A stretch of 64,000 nt of DNA, taken from positions 6,012,501 through 6,076,500 of the forward strand of contig NC_090698.1 of assembly GCF_040954835.1 (NCBI RefSeq), read 5' to 3'. The notes under the pieces were generated by a model. That model saw nothing but the letters and a program-made list of their open reading frames with translations. It did no database searches and had not been told where the DNA came from. This document shows, piece after piece, positions 62,823 to 64,000 of the stretch (within the stretch, counting starts at the first letter, position 1; every line of letters starts with the position of its first letter). A program made the translations under genes and the position numbers. This stretch comes from Lepisosteus oculatus (lineage: Eukaryota; Chordata; Actinopteri; Semionotiformes; Lepisosteidae).

Positions 62823-64000
62823 AGCAGCGCAGGGGCCTGCAGGGACTATCTGTCGGCAGCATGTTATCACACGGAGAGGAGAGCCACAGATAACATCTCT
62901 GGTGCAGCGCAGGAGACAGCAGTTTCAGTCACACAGGCCTCACGAAGTCGGAGGCGAGGTGAGGGAAATTCAAAAAGCTGCCGAGCCAAGCAGAGCAGCG
63001 CAACAGCTAGACAGCACCGCCGCTGTGTGCCTGTTTTATCTCACAGTGTTTCTCTACAAACCCTGGGTGTCGCGTGGCTCCTTATTTAGGCTTTGTATTT
63101 TTATTGAAACCTGACAAATATGCTAGAAGCGTCTGCAGTCTGTTTATAGCTGACTGTGGTCTGTCCTCTCCCAAATCTGAGTGCTGTCAGGACTGCCATG
63201 GTTTTGTTTGTTGGTGGAAAGGGGTAAGGATGGCGCTGTAGCGACCACAGCCAGCTCCGCGCACACCCGCACAGCACTCGCTGGCCTCCGCAGTTTCAGC
63301 TCGTGCTGCACGGGTGACATCACAGCGCAGCGACAGAAAGGGCAGGAAACAGAGCAACACCGCTGCCGATCATTCCCACGAGCCCCGGGGCGGCAGTGTG
63401 AGGTCTGTCCGTTCCGGCCGCAGCGCCGGTGCGTTTCAGGCAGCGGGGGTCCGGGGGGTCCGGAGGGGCTTGGTCTCGGTTCAGGTCGAGGCCTGTGGCC
63501 CGGGAGTCGCTGGCCCGAGCTCCAGGCGCATCACTGTCCTTCTCCGACAGGGATCCCTGGTACGGCCACACTGCAGCTCCGCGCACTCCTCAGATAGGTC
63601 CGCCGCCGGAAGCGAGCGGGCAGGGAGACAGCGGGTTCTCTCAGAGACCGGCCCTGCAGGCAGGAGGCAGTTCTACCTTGACATACAGGCCACAGGCACT
63701 GTCAGAGGACACACCTGTCCCGAATGCATATCCTTCTCCATTACAACTGCAGAAGTTCAGCTGAGGTTCAGATACTTGCATCAGATCCCCTTGTAGCTTT
63801 CTGTGTTCAGGACCAAAGCGATTCAGTTCTTTTGCGGTCCTGGAGTGGGAAACTCCTCTGAGTCTTTCTTTGATGCCTCCTAGACAATGAAAGGGAAATG
63901 GCTGGTGTACTCCAGGAGCATTTCATCCACGTTCCAGACAGCGCTGTGCATTTAATAGTGTCAGTGTAGAAGAGGCAGATCCCAGGGGCACTCAGGGTGA

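Larger units (their letters stand above)
57260..64000 (+). other. Presumed rasgrp4 intron 1
   Basis: It contains a degenerate CAGTGTATCAGAAAGT repeat (57.29-57.7), a LINE fragment (58.3-58.5), the 58-bp array (58.5-59.48), two 42-bp units (60.06-60.14), the 30-bp array (60.79-62.52) and an ACACAG microsatellite (62.75-62.82). The last 1.1 kb is unique-looking with no recognised exon. Confidence 0.5.

Noticed and set aside
60699-62870. Very long ORFs (580-723 codons) on both strands
   Set aside because: They are read-through of a 30-bp tandem repeat whose length is a multiple of three; the peptides are perfectly periodic with no domain, and several frames are open at once.
63181-63796. ORFs near the right edge (up to 160 codons)
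   Set aside because: GC-rich sequence with several overlapping frames open and no family similarity or clear splice sites.

Overview
This is a window of vertebrate nuclear DNA. Genes are split into many short exons with GT-AG junctions, introns range from about 100 bp to 14 kb, promoters sit in CpG-rich DNA, and tRNA-derived and 5S-rRNA-derived SINEs, LINE 3' fragments and very many minisatellites fill the rest. SINE types and proteins point to a ray-finned fish. A gremlin-type gene beside ryr1 fits the GREM3 lineage, which I recall being reported only from cartilaginous fishes, holosteans and coelacanth. Together these suggest a holostean (gar or bowfin). The species itself is inference.

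Layout: (1) 9-29,733, minus strand: the first 23 coding exons of ryr1 (skeletal-muscle ryanodine receptor), about 957 residues from the start Met through the N-terminal Ins145_P3/MIR region, the RIH region, SPRY1 and into the first RyR repeat. The gene continues off the left edge. Intron 1 is about 13.9 kb and holds SINEs, LINE pieces and tandem repeats. (2) 29.7-39.8 kb: no gene seen; ryr1 upstream DNA, a 42-bp minisatellite, an inverted pair of one SINE family, and clustered fold-back repeats. (3) 39,836-40,627, minus: an intronless coding exon for a secreted gremlin-type BMP antagonist, called grem3. (4) 41-45.4 kb: four minisatellite arrays. (5) 45,964-54,119, minus: a 12-exon RhoGAP gene of the ARHGAP11 family, with a tandem repeat inside the coding sequence and several more in its introns. 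(6) 54.1-57.2 kb: CpG-rich divergent intergenic region and a 60-bp array. (7) 57,237-57,259, plus: a tiny first coding exon matching the start of RASGRP4. The rest of the window would be its first intron and is dominated by a 58-bp array and a 1.7-kb array of 30-bp units.

The order ryr1 - grem3 - arhgap11-like - rasgrp4 mirrors human chromosome 15 (RYR3 - FMN1 - GREM1 - SCG5 - ARHGAP11A, with RASGRP1 in the wider region). In human, RASGRP4 and RYR1 are direct head-to-head neighbours on chromosome 19. The window therefore looks like an older form of the RYR1 locus that still has the gremlin and ARHGAP11 ohnologs lost from that position in tetrapods. The genes do not form a pathway. Their interest lies in shared ancestry and in the minisatellite-rich DNA around them.
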